A DNA stretch of 15,053 nucleotides from CAYZBM01 sp964476705 (GCA_964476705.1 CAYZBM010000054.1:1-15053); one strand, 5' to 3'; shown: positions 7,781 through 14,783, numbered from the stretch's first letter. The notes: generated by a model not told the origin, from the sequence alone. Made by a program: numbers and translations.

Positions 7781-8542
7781 TTGTTTAAAAAATTTGATTA
7801 TGATAAATTTGTTAGCCGCAATTATTTATATATAAGCCCAGAGCTGCAAAATAAAATTAAAAATACTACACTGGCATTTTTTGGTACTGGTTTAAGTAGT
7901 TCTATAGTTGTGGCTTGCGTTAGATTAGGTTTTACTAAATTTATTTTTGTAGATGGTGATAAAGTTGAATTACATAATTTAAATCGGCAAGATTTTATCT
8001 ATAAATCTGTGGGCCGTTCTAAAGTAAAAGCTTTAAAAATAAGAGCGCTTAAAATTAATCCCGATTTAAAGATCGTGACCAAAATGGCTTATATTAAGGA
8101 TGTAAAAGAAGTTAAAGCCTATATTGATCAAAGCGATATAGTTATAAATACTATAGATTTTTGTAAGGCTAATTTTGATATTATTGATTATGTACGTAAA
8201 GCAAATAAGCTAATAATCTGCCCATTTAATCCTGGTTTTGGCGGGATTACTTTGAATTTTACGGCAAATTCTCCATCACCTTATGAGATTTTTTCTCTAG
8301 AAAATGGTTTTCACGATATTGCCATAATCAAGCAATTATTTGAAAGATATCCAGAGATTAATACTCTTAATGATACAGGCTTAAGTTTGGATGATTTTTT
8401 AAATAACTCTCAAGAAAAATATTTCCCACAAATGGTGATCAGTGCCAGTATTACTACCGGGATGGTATTAAATGTTATAAAAAGATATCTAAATGGCGAA
8501 GCAATTACCATTATGCCGGAGATTTATTATAAGAAAATTTAA
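7781..8542 (+). CDS. ThiF/MoeB/HesA-family (E1-like) adenylating protein
   Basis: This 253-residue protein has the Rossmann-type E1 fold. It shows a nucleotide loop G35-T-G-L-S (canonical GxGxxG, here drifted), a strand ending in D58 with D60, and the hallmark N66-L-N-R-Q70. K81 sits at the conserved VGRSK position and D126 lies in VINTID. These are the residues that bind ATP-Mg and activate a C-terminal carboxylate in MoeB and ThiF. The CxxC zinc-binding pairs of canonical MoeB/ThiF are absent, and I see no obvious catalytic-cysteine motif. No ThiS- or MoaD-like small protein lies in the window. Family members serve in thiamine or molybdopterin sulfur transfer, tRNA modification (TcdA) or peptide modification (MccB type). 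Which applies here cannot be read from the sequence. Translation starts at TTG, 21 nt after the coiled-coil gene. Confidence 0.88.
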   Translation: MFKKFDYDKFVSRNYLYISPELQNKIKNTTLAFFGTGLSSSIVVACVRLGFTKFIFVDGDKVELHNLNRQDFIYKSVGRSKVKALKIRALKINPDLKIVTKMAYIKDVKEVKAYIDQSDIVINTIDFCKANFDIIDYVRKANKLIICPFNPGFGGITLNFTANSPSPYEIFSLENGFHDIAIIKQLFERYPEINTLNDTGLSLDDFLNNSQEKYFPQMVISASITTGMVLNVIKRYLNGEAITIMPEIYYKKI

Positions 8543-8557
8543 TTTAATATAAAAAAC

Positions 8558-8581
8558 AAAAATTACCCAGTGGGAATTTTT
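8558..8581. terminator. Bidirectional rho-independent terminator
   Basis: The left arm AAAAATTACCC (8558-8568) pairs with GGGAATTTTT (8572-8581) around the loop AGT, with one bulged A. On the plus strand the stem ends in a T run. On the minus strand it is followed by TTTTTGTTTTTT. It lies 15 nt after the ThiF-like gene and downstream of the converging response-regulator gene, so it can serve both. Confidence 0.7.
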
Positions 8582-8588
8582 GCTATTT

Positions 8589-8625
8589 GTTTATAAATCG
8601 TAGGGCCGCCCCAAGATTTATAAAC
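8589..8625. repeat. Inverted repeat with GC-rich nested hairpin
   Basis: GTTTATAAATC at 8589-8599 is perfectly complementary to GATTTATAAAC at 8615-8625. The 15-nt loop contains GGG and CCC that can pair internally, giving a nested hairpin. The GC-rich core stands out in this AT-rich intergenic DNA. It could be an extra terminator stem or a small dispersed palindromic element. Confidence 0.65.
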
Positions 8626-8636
8626 TCAAAACAATC

Positions 8637-8658
8637 TGCAAAAAAATATTTTTTTGCA
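8637..8658. repeat. Perfect 22-bp palindrome
   Basis: TGC, seven A, TA, seven T and GCA form a perfect palindrome. It lies 7 nt beyond the stop codon of the response-regulator gene on the minus strand and could form a weak A/T hairpin at the 3' end of that transcript. A protein-binding role is equally possible. Confidence 0.6.
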
Positions 8659-8665
8659 AGTAAAT

Positions 8666-9580
8666 CTAATCCTCTTTACTAACAGCGCTAGTCTTATAAC
8701 TACAAATTACTGTGCTACCATTATTTTGATATTCAAGTTTTAAGCCCATTAGATTGGCTGTGGCTATACCCCGGCCATTTAAGTCAGTAAGACGCAAAGG
8801 GTCAAATTCTAAAAATTTACTAGAATCAAAACCTTTGCCTTCATCACTTATAGTAATTACCACATTTTCTGGATCACGTTGGTAACGAACACAAACTGTT
8901 TTATTTTTATATTCTGCTGAACTTAAACGTTTATTTACTTCTTCGTCAAAACGATTTTCAGCCATAAGCATATTTTTATTTTCATAACCAATTTCTAAAT
9001 TACCATGTTCAACTGAGTTGACCATAATTTCAGATAAGGCTATGCCCATTTCACCAGGATTTTCTGAGTGGTAAGCTAAAGCTGCAGCTAATTTTTTGGC
9101 ATCAGTCGAGGTTTTATATCTAAATCTGCCATCAAGCATGATCTTAGCAATAGTTTTTTCTTTCTTTAAAGTATCAAGAACAGAATTTTTTTGAATATAG
9201 TCACGAGACGCAGCATTAACTAGTGAGACCATTACGGAAGGATCGAAAGGTTTTTCTAAATAATAATAAGCACCAGAATCTAAACCCTCTTTAGTTTGTT
9301 CCGAGCCAATATCAGCAGTTTGCATAATAACTGGAATATTTTTTAAACTATCATGTGCTTTAATTCGGCGGAGCATCTCTAGCCCGCTCATTTTTGGCAT
9401 CATTTTATCAAGTAATATTAAATCTATTTCTTGGGGATTATTATTAAGATAAGTCCAAGCTTGTTCTGGATCTTCAAAGGGAACAGCTTTATAACCAGAA
9501 TCTTTTAGATTTTTTTCTAGAATTTCTAAGTTAATGACGTCATCATCTACGGTCATTATTTTTAGCTTTGCTTGGCTCAT
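8666..9580 (-). CDS. Response regulator with receiver and RsbW-like GHKL ATPase output domain
   Basis: This 304-residue cytoplasmic protein has a receiver domain (residues 5-122) with acidic residues D12/D13, phospho-acceptor D58 in LLDKMMP, T88 and K110 in LEKPF, so phosphorylation should be possible. A linker leads to a HATPase domain (about 150-298). Its N-box contains E184, N188 and H192 (SEIMVNSVEHGN), the G1 box is SDEGKGFD (246-252), and NGRGIATANLMG (268-279) forms the lid region. It has no HisKA domain and no DNA-binding domain. The ATPase resembles anti-sigma/serine-kinase (RsbW, SpoIIAB) domains, so output by partner switching is plausible, but no sigma factor or STAS antagonist is in view. 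CTCCTTT at 9589-9595 (AAAGGAG on the coding strand) is a strong ribosome binding site. It lies downstream of the kinase gene across 121 nt. Confidence 0.93.
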   Translation of the reverse strand: MSQAKLKIMTVDDDVINLEILEKNLKDSGYKAVPFEDPEQAWTYLNNNPQEIDLILLDKMMPKMSGLEMLRRIKAHDSLKNIPVIMQTADIGSEQTKEGLDSGAYYYLEKPFDPSVMVSLVNAASRDYIQKNSVLDTLKKEKTIAKIMLDGRFRYKTSTDAKKLAAALAYHSENPGEMGIALSEIMVNSVEHGNLEIGYENKNMLMAENRFDEEVNKRLSSAEYKNKTVCVRYQRDPENVVITISDEGKGFDSSKFLEFDPLRLTDLNGRGIATANLMGLKLEYQNNGSTVICSYKTSAVSKED

Positions 9581-9627
9581 TTACTTAACTCCTTTAATTT
9601 TACCTAAATTCTCGGCCTTTAATTGCT

Positions 9628-9659
9628 TATAATATTATTCTATTATAATTAATATTATA
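9628..9659 (-). promoter_or_regulatory. Possible promoter or operator upstream of the response regulator
   Basis: The 121-nt gap between kinase and regulator genes holds a 9-bp inverted repeat, TATAATATT at 9628-9636 and AATATTATA at 9651-9659. The minus-strand copy of TATAAT at 9654-9659 could be a -10 box for a separate regulator transcript. No convincing -35 box is seen and the DNA is very AT-rich, so this is tentative. Confidence 0.3.
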
Positions 9660-9701
9660 CAATAAAATTCTTAATAAAAGCTTAATTAATCAGGATTTTC
9701 A

Positions 9702-11261
9702 TTAGCTTAAGTTACTAGTTTCTTCAGTAAAACTAATAATTTTTTTACCTGGGGCTAAGTTATAGGGTAAACATATAGTAAAAGTTGAACCACCAAATTT
9801 ATTAATTGTCGCTTTAATGGTACCGTTGTGGCCGACTATAATATTTTTAGCAATAGGAAGCCCAAGGCCTGTACCACCAGTGCCAGTATTGGTTCGACTA
9901 CTTTGGACGAATTTATCAAATATCTTTTCGAGCTCATTTTCAGGGATACCAATACCTTGATCGGATACTGCTAATTGTAAGGCTGGGATTGTTTGAGTTA
10001 AATTCTCTGGATCAGGTAGAGTAGTATTTGCAAAATCTATAATAATTTTTTTGCCATTTGGCGTAAATTTAATCGCATTACTAATTATATTAGTAATTAC
10101 CTGAATAATCTTAGCGTTATCAAATACAGCTATAGTTTTAATATCATCAGATGGTTTATTTAATACCGCCTCAATTTGTTTATCATTAAGTAAGCTTTGT
10201 TCCTCAAGTAGTACAGAATCAACTGCGGCAAAAAGATCACTATTTTCTAAAGAAAACATCTCTTGCCCGCTTTCAAGTTTAGCTAAAGACAATAATCCTT
10301 CAACTAATTTTAATAGCCTAGCTGTGCCACCGGCAATTCTGGTAAAATATTTATGTAATTCATCACGCTCTGCAGTTTGGGCTTCTTTTATGCCATATTT
10401 TGAAAAGCTACTCATGGCATGTAATGGTGTTCTAAATTCATGAGACATATTACGTAAGAATTCACTTTTAGCTTTATTAGAACTTTCAGCTTTTTCTTTA
10501 GCTATTTCTAGCTCACGAGTACGATCTAAAACTTTTTGTTCAAGATTATCATTAGCGTCATTTAAGTCTTGATCTCTTTGCTCAATAATTTCCATCATCT
10601 TATTGAAGTTATTAGATAGATAACCAATCTCATCATCGGTTTCAACTTCTGATCTAAGTGAATAATCATGACGCTCAATTACATCTTCAGTGACATTAGA
10701 TAATAAAGAAATCGGAGTCGCAATCTTCTTTTGATATCGAGCCGAAATAATGGCGGCAACAAATAAGGATAAGATAAAAATCGACATGCCAAACCCTAAA
10801 TATTTAGGGATCTGCTGCTTTACGTCGCGTAAATCCGAGATTAAAATCAGATATCCAGCTTTGTCAGCGGCGAAATTAATTTCTCTGCCAATACTTACTA
10901 TTGACCAATTAGCAAATTCTTTAAAGTTTGAATATTTATCTGGACAAGTATAGGTTGAATATTTGTATAGAACCTTAATTTGTTCATCGTTCTTGTTGTA
11001 AAGACAGGCATTTAGGATAGATTCTTTGGCAACTAATGGGTCTAAACTTTTTTCCGTGAGCTCTTCATCTGCCCAATAAAGGGCCGGAGCAATTCTCTTA
11101 CCTGTAATATCCACGATCATAGTTAATTCTTTAATTAATGAGATCCGTGACTGATAAATAGTAAATAAAATAAATATTAAACAAGCAAAAGCTATAACGG
11201 TAAGAGAAGTTATAGTGTTCATGATAATAAGTTTGCGTTTAATACTATTTTTTATTTGCAT
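9702..11261 (-). CDS. Membrane sensor histidine kinase with CHASE8-like periplasmic domain
   Basis: This 519-residue protein has transmembrane helix 1 at residues about 13-36, a periplasmic domain at 37-152 and helix 2 at about 153-174. Then come HAMP (about 175-228) and a coiled coil to about 262. HisKA carries H274 in SHEFRTPL. HATPase carries N391/N395 in the N-box, D434-G436-G438 in G1, an F-box at 448-451 and G463-T-G-L-G467 in G2. All catalytic residues are present. The periplasmic region, with APALYWADEE and the ILNACLYNKND segment, resembles the CHASE8 domain of the diguanylate cyclase YfiN. It has two cysteines, C86 and C106, that could form a disulfide. The neighbouring response regulator is the likely phosphotransfer partner. 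The gene diverges from the GNAT-receptor-YfiR operon. AAAGGA precedes the ATG at a long spacing of 11 nt. Confidence 0.95.
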   Translation of the reverse strand: MQIKNSIKRKLIIMNTITSLTVIAFACLIFILFTIYQSRISLIKELTMIVDITGKRIAPALYWADEELTEKSLDPLVAKESILNACLYNKNDEQIKVLYKYSTYTCPDKYSNFKEFANWSIVSIGREINFAADKAGYLILISDLRDVKQQIPKYLGFGMSIFILSLFVAAIISARYQKKIATPISLLSNVTEDVIERHDYSLRSEVETDDEIGYLSNNFNKMMEIIEQRDQDLNDANDNLEQKVLDRTRELEIAKEKAESSNKAKSEFLRNMSHEFRTPLHAMSSFSKYGIKEAQTAERDELHKYFTRIAGGTARLLKLVEGLLSLAKLESGQEMFSLENSDLFAAVDSVLLEEQSLLNDKQIEAVLNKPSDDIKTIAVFDNAKIIQVITNIISNAIKFTPNGKKIIIDFANTTLPDPENLTQTIPALQLAVSDQGIGIPENELEKIFDKFVQSSRTNTGTGGTGLGLPIAKNIIVGHNGTIKATINKFGGSTFTICLPYNLAPGKKIISFTEETSNLS

Positions 11262-11297
11262 AAATATAAAAATCCTTTGTTTGTAACATATTATCAG

Positions 11298-11319
11298 TTG
11301 ATTCTTAAAAAAGAATTAA
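11298..11319. promoter_or_regulatory. Inverted repeat within the divergent promoter, possible operator
   Basis: TTGATTCTT (11298-11306) and AAGAATTAA (11311-11319) form an inverted repeat with a 4-nt centre and one G/T mismatch. It fills the -35 box and spacer of the putative rightward promoter, where a bound protein could affect both directions. A regulator that binds it is not identifiable here. Confidence 0.4.
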
Positions 11320-11326
11320 CTATATA
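11298..11326 (+). promoter_or_regulatory. Putative promoter of the GNAT-receptor-YfiR operon
   Basis: TTGATT at 11298-11303 and TATATA at 11321-11326 are separated by exactly 17 nt. The start codon of the first gene is at 11399. The 137-nt gap (11262-11398) must also hold the kinase promoter reading the other way, for which I see no clear boxes. Confidence 0.45.
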
Positions 11327-11398
11327 TATAACACATATGCAACCTATAGTATATATTCGGAGTAGTTTATTAAATTGTTAATAGTTTAAGAGAGTTAT

Positions 11399-12067
11399 AT
11401 GAAGACGAATGAGAATTATACGAAAGCTGAGACAGAATATTTTTTTACTAAAGACAGAGAGTTGATAAAAAAATTTATAGAGCTGAGGAAAGATCTTTAT
11501 GAAAAAGATGAATCTTTTAGGGGGTTTAGGATTTTTAGTTCTGTAGATAATTATGAATATTATTTCCGAGATACTACTAAGGTTTTAGTGGTATTAAAAA
11601 ATGGTGAATGTATAGGAGGTGGATGCTTTTCTTATGGAGAAGTTGATAGTAGTATACTTCCTTTGCAGTATGAGTTATCGGATAAGGCAACTTACAAAAA
11701 AATGTTAGATATATTTCCAAATCTTGATCTTAAGGAAAAAATATGTGGCGAATTTACCAGAGTATTCTTACTACCTGGCTATAGAAATGTTCGCTATTTC
11801 AAGAATATAATATACACCATATTAGTAAGTGCTGTACAAAGTGGTGTTGATTATGTTTTTTGTATGTCTGATTTAACCAGAGCCAGATTTTATAAAATTA
11901 TAATGAATTCTTTTGGTTTGCCGATAAATCTTCATTTAGATATCGATGTTCCAACTAAGGAAGATTATGAAGGTTTAAAGATGTATGTAATGTCTTTTGA
12001 TCTGAATAAAAATTTAATAAAAAGGAAGCAGTTAGAAAAAACAGCTTTGTCAGAAATGTATTCTTAA
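11399..12067 (+). CDS. GNAT-fold acyltransferase resembling LuxI/FeeM-type synthases
   Basis: This 222-residue soluble protein has a GNAT layout: helical N-terminus (I23-E35), a strand pair around residues 61-79 (VLVVLKNGECIGGGCF), then E118-F-T-R121-V-F-L-L-P-G-Y-R129 followed by a long helix. The order of elements parallels acyl-homoserine-lactone synthases and the N-acyl amino acid synthase FeeM: the N-terminal LRKDLYEKD, the IFPNL before the conserved strand, and the ExTR motif. The canonical GNAT acetyl-CoA loop RxxGxG/A is not preserved (RNVRYF). Substrate is unknown, and no luxR gene is nearby. It is first in an operon with the TonB receptor (14 nt downstream) and YfiR. AAGAGAG at 11388-11394 is a modest ribosome binding site. 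It might instead be an ordinary acetyltransferase. Confidence 0.78.
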   Translation: MKTNENYTKAETEYFFTKDRELIKKFIELRKDLYEKDESFRGFRIFSSVDNYEYYFRDTTKVLVVLKNGECIGGGCFSYGEVDSSILPLQYELSDKATYKKMLDIFPNLDLKEKICGEFTRVFLLPGYRNVRYFKNIIYTILVSAVQSGVDYVFCMSDLTRARFYKIIMNSFGLPINLHLDIDVPTKEDYEGLKMYVMSFDLNKNLIKRKQLEKTALSEMYS

Positions 12068-12071
12068 ATTT

Positions 12072-12077
12072 GGGGGA
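12072..12077 (+). promoter_or_regulatory. Ribosome binding site that fixes the receptor start
   Basis: GGGGGA lies four nt upstream of the ATG at 12082. An upstream in-frame TTG at 12070 overlaps this site and would place four extra residues before the signal peptide, so ATG at 12082 is the better start. Confidence 0.75.
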
Positions 12078-12081
12078 TTAT

Positions 12082-14088
12082 ATGAAAGGTAAAATAGGTA
12101 GTTTTATTTGTTCATTATCACTTATCTGCGCAACTAGCTCAGCTTTTGCAACTGATAGTATTAATAATTATACGGATTTATCTTTTGATAAATTAGGTGA
12201 TATGGTTACATCTGTATCAAAAAAAGAAGAATCAGCTTTCAAATCGGCAGCTGCCATTTATGTGTTAAATCAAGAAGATATTAAAGAATCAGGGGCAACT
12301 TCAATTCCTGAGGCTTTACGCATGGTACCAGGCCTTAGTGTAGCTAAATCAGATTCAGAGAATTGGGCAATTACCTCGCGTGGATTTAATGATGGTTTTG
12401 GTAATAAATTATTAGTTTTAATTGATGGGAGAAGTGTTTATACGCCACTTTTTTCTGGAGTTTATTGGGATGTACAAGATACTTTAATTGAAGATATTGA
12501 GCGTATTGAAGTGATCAGAGGTCCAGGTGCTGCTTTATGGGGAGCTAATGCAGTTAATGGGGTGATTAATATTATTACTAAAAAAGCTAGTGAAACTCAA
12601 TCAACTTTAGTAAATACTGGTTTTGGTAAAGAAGAAAAATATTTTGGTGAAGCTCGTTATGGTGGTAAAATTGATGATGATACTTATTATCGAGTTTATG
12701 CAAAAAGATTTAATCGTGACTCTTCAAGATTAGCTACTGGTGGAGATGGCGGCAATCAATGGTATTCCGAACGTACTGGTTTTCGGGTGGATAAGGATAA
12801 TAAAGACGATAATACTTTAACTGTACAGGGCGATGTTTACAACGGTAAAGAAAATTATTCTTTACTAAGTTTGCCAGAAACTGTTTTAGCTCCAGGTGCT
12901 AGTTCTAATTCTAAGGATGAATTAAAAAGTCAAGGTGGCAATATATTAGCACGTTTTACTCATAAACATGATAATGATTCAGAGAGCAAGCTTCAAGCTT
13001 ATTACGATAAAACTTTATTTGATTATTCTGTATTAAGACAGGCTATTGATACCTTAGATCTAGATTATCAATATTCTATAGATGCTTTTAATAGACATTC
13101 TTTTGTTACTGGTGCCGGCTATAGAATAACGTATGATGATATGAGTAATTCACCTTTATTATCTTATGATCCAACGTCAGCTAATCACCAATTGTTTAAT
13201 ACATTTGTGCAAGATACAGTAACTTTAGTACCAGAACGTTTAAAATTTATTGTAGGCTCAAAATTTGAGCATAATGATTATACTGGTTTTGAAACCCAGC
13301 CAAATGCGCGGTTAGTTTATACCCCTAATGAGAAAAACACTATTTGGACTTCTGTATCTAGAGCCGTAAGAACACCTAGTATTTCTGAAGATAGAATTTC
13401 CTTAGCTGTTGCAGAATCTCCTGATCCTGGTTTTGTTTATAGATTATCAGGAAATTCTGAACTTAAATCAGAGCAATTGTTATCTTATGAATTGGGCTAC
13501 AGGGTTAAGCCACGTAGTGATTTAACTTTTGATTTAAGTACTTTTTATAATTATTATAGAAATCTTAGAACTAATCAAGCATTACTAACCGATACTTCCG
13601 CTACTTATCCTGATGCTGCGGCTGTGTTTCAATCCCAGAATGAGGAATATGGAAAAACATATGGAGCTGAAATAGCAAGTGAATGGAATATCACTGATTA
13701 TTGGAATATTAATGCTAGTTATACTTGGTTAAAAGTTCATGTTTACTCTTTACCTGGGACTTCTGATCTTGCTTTCTTGAGTAAAAGTTCTGAAGATACT
13801 ACCCCAGAGAATCAATTTAGTATTCGTTCGGCAATTTATTTACCAAATAATTGGGAATTAAGTAGTAATTTATATAGAGTTGGAGGTTTAGATTTAATTA
13901 CTGGTGATATACCAAGCTATTATAGATTAGATAGTAGAATTGCCTGGAAGCCAAAACAAGGGGTGGAATTAAGTTTAGTTGGTTTTAACTTACTTGATCC
14001 TTCTCATCCAGAATTTGGTCCTTCTTTACATAGTGCAGCTAATGAAATTGAACGCGGTTATTATTTTAAACTAAGTTTAGGTTTTTAA
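12082..14088 (+). CDS. TonB-dependent outer-membrane receptor
   Basis: This 668-residue protein has a Sec signal peptide (MKGK, hydrophobic core, AFA at 21-23 with cleavage before T24). A possible TonB-interacting stretch near residues 32-46 (DLSFDKLGDMVTSVS) comes next. The plug domain includes SIPEALRMVPGL, a RGFN motif, LVLIDGRSVYTPLFSGVYWD and IERIEVIRGPGAALWGANAVNGVINIIT. The rest is an antiparallel beta-barrel ending in an aromatic C-terminal residue (LSLGF), the usual signal for outer-membrane assembly. Such receptors import siderophores, vitamin B12, sugars or other scarce nutrients using TonB-ExbBD energy. The ligand cannot be read from the sequence. Receptors of this plug type often neighbour yfiR-like genes. 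The YfiR gene begins 3 nt after its stop, suggesting translational coupling. No FecI/FecR pair is present. Confidence 0.96.
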   Translation: MKGKIGSFICSLSLICATSSAFATDSINNYTDLSFDKLGDMVTSVSKKEESAFKSAAAIYVLNQEDIKESGATSIPEALRMVPGLSVAKSDSENWAITSRGFNDGFGNKLLVLIDGRSVYTPLFSGVYWDVQDTLIEDIERIEVIRGPGAALWGANAVNGVINIITKKASETQSTLVNTGFGKEEKYFGEARYGGKIDDDTYYRVYAKRFNRDSSRLATGGDGGNQWYSERTGFRVDKDNKDDNTLTVQGDVYNGKENYSLLSLPETVLAPGASSNSKDELKSQGGNILARFTHKHDNDSESKLQAYYDKTLFDYSVLRQAIDTLDLDYQYSIDAFNRHSFVTGAGYRITYDDMSNSPLLSYDPTSANHQLFNTFVQDTVTLVPERLKFIVGSKFEHNDYTGFETQPNARLVYTPNEKNTIWTSVSRAVRTPSISEDRISLAVAESPDPGFVYRLSGNSELKSEQLLSYELGYRVKPRSDLTFDLSTFYNYYRNLRTNQALLTDTSATYPDAAAVFQSQNEEYGKTYGAEIASEWNITDYWNINASYTWLKVHVYSLPGTSDLAFLSKSSEDTTPENQFSIRSAIYLPNNWELSSNLYRVGGLDLITGDIPSYYRLDSRIAWKPKQGVELSLVGFNLLDPSHPEFGPSLHSAANEIERGYYFKLSLGF

Positions 14089-14091
14089 TTT

Positions 14092-14625
14092 ATGGGACTG
14101 TTAAGATTTATTATATGGCCAATGATATTTTTAACAGTTCTCTTGGCACCATATCTGTTATATGCACAAGTTCTGTCGGAAAATGCAGTTAAGGCGCTTT
14201 ATATTGTTAAAATTATAAAATTTATAAAATTTGGCGCAGGTAATATAGCTGAACCGCTAGTATGTATTTTAGATGATGGCGCTAAAGATAGTGTGAGTAA
14301 TAATCTCACCGTATTATCGAGCAAAAAAGCCTTAAGTGGAATAAATTTTAAAAATGTTAAAACTGGCGATATTAATAACTCTTGTAATTTAGTGTATATT
14401 TCTAATGATTATTCTTCATCTTTAAAAGATTTATTAATTATAACCGATAAGCATAAATTAATTACTTTAAGTGATATTAATGGTTTTACCAGGAAAGGCG
14501 GGATGTTTGGTTTCGCGATTAATAATAGCGGCAATATTAAAGTTGAATTAAATTATTCAAATCTAAAAAATACTAATAATAAAGTTGGCGCTGAGTTGTT
14601 GGAAATGATTAAGGTGGTGGAGTAA
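14092..14625 (+). CDS. YfiR-family (DUF4154) periplasmic protein
   Basis: This 177-residue protein has an N-terminal hydrophobic signal (residues 4-25, ending LLYA) and a mature domain with the DUF4154 pattern: KALYIVKIIKFIKF near the start, C58 in a LVCILDDG strand, C98 in NSCNLVYIS, and the signature S127-D-I-N-G-F-T-R-K-G-G137-M-F-G-F. In Pseudomonas, YfiR is a periplasmic repressor that binds the CHASE8-containing cyclase YfiN. No cyclase is present here, but the adjacent histidine kinase carries a CHASE8-like domain and is a candidate target. YfiR of Pseudomonas uses disulfides for stability. The two cysteines here could serve similarly. It is last in the operon, and a palindromic element begins 19 nt after its stop. 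Confidence 0.9.
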   Translation: MGLLRFIIWPMIFLTVLLAPYLLYAQVLSENAVKALYIVKIIKFIKFGAGNIAEPLVCILDDGAKDSVSNNLTVLSSKKALSGINFKNVKTGDINNSCNLVYISNDYSSSLKDLLIITDKHKLITLSDINGFTRKGGMFGFAINNSGNIKVELNYSNLKNTNNKVGAELLEMIKVVE

Positions 14626-14644
14626 GGTAGAATTATAAGCATAA

Positions 14645-14783
14645 TACCCCACACTTTTTAAGCTTTTGTTCTCTTCTGCATTTTTCCACACTACGTCATC
14701 AATAGTATTTTTTAGAAAAATTATGTTGATGACGTTGTTGGAGAATTTCAGAAGAAAACAGCACCTCAAAAAAGTGTGGGGTA
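14645..14783. mobile_element. MITE-like palindromic element with TA-bounded terminal inverted repeats
   Basis: The ends are perfect 15-bp inverted repeats, TACCCCACACTTTTT at 14645-14659 and its complement at 14769-14783. Complementarity stops exactly outside the TA dinucleotides, as expected for TA target duplication by IS630/Tc1-mariner transposases. Inside, the arms continue as an imperfect palindrome: TGTTCTCTTCTG at 14667-14678 faces its near-complement at 14749-14760, and ACGTCATCAA at 14693-14702 faces TTGATGACGT at 14726-14735. A 23-nt loop remains. No transposase is encoded. Placed just after the YfiR stop, the transcript would fold into a long hairpin that may end or stabilise the operon mRNA. 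The family is not certain. Confidence 0.7.

Noticed and set aside
10750..10953. Plus-strand open frame of 67 codons
   Set aside because: It lies wholly antisense within the sensor region of the histidine kinase and has no family resemblance.
12070..12081. TTG start giving four extra residues on the TonB receptor
   Set aside because: It overlaps the GGGGGA ribosome binding site that serves the ATG at 12082, and it would put acidic residues ahead of the signal peptide.
14563..14769. Minus-strand open frame of 68 codons
   Set aside because: It spans the end of the YfiR gene in antisense and most of the palindromic element, with no independent coding evidence.
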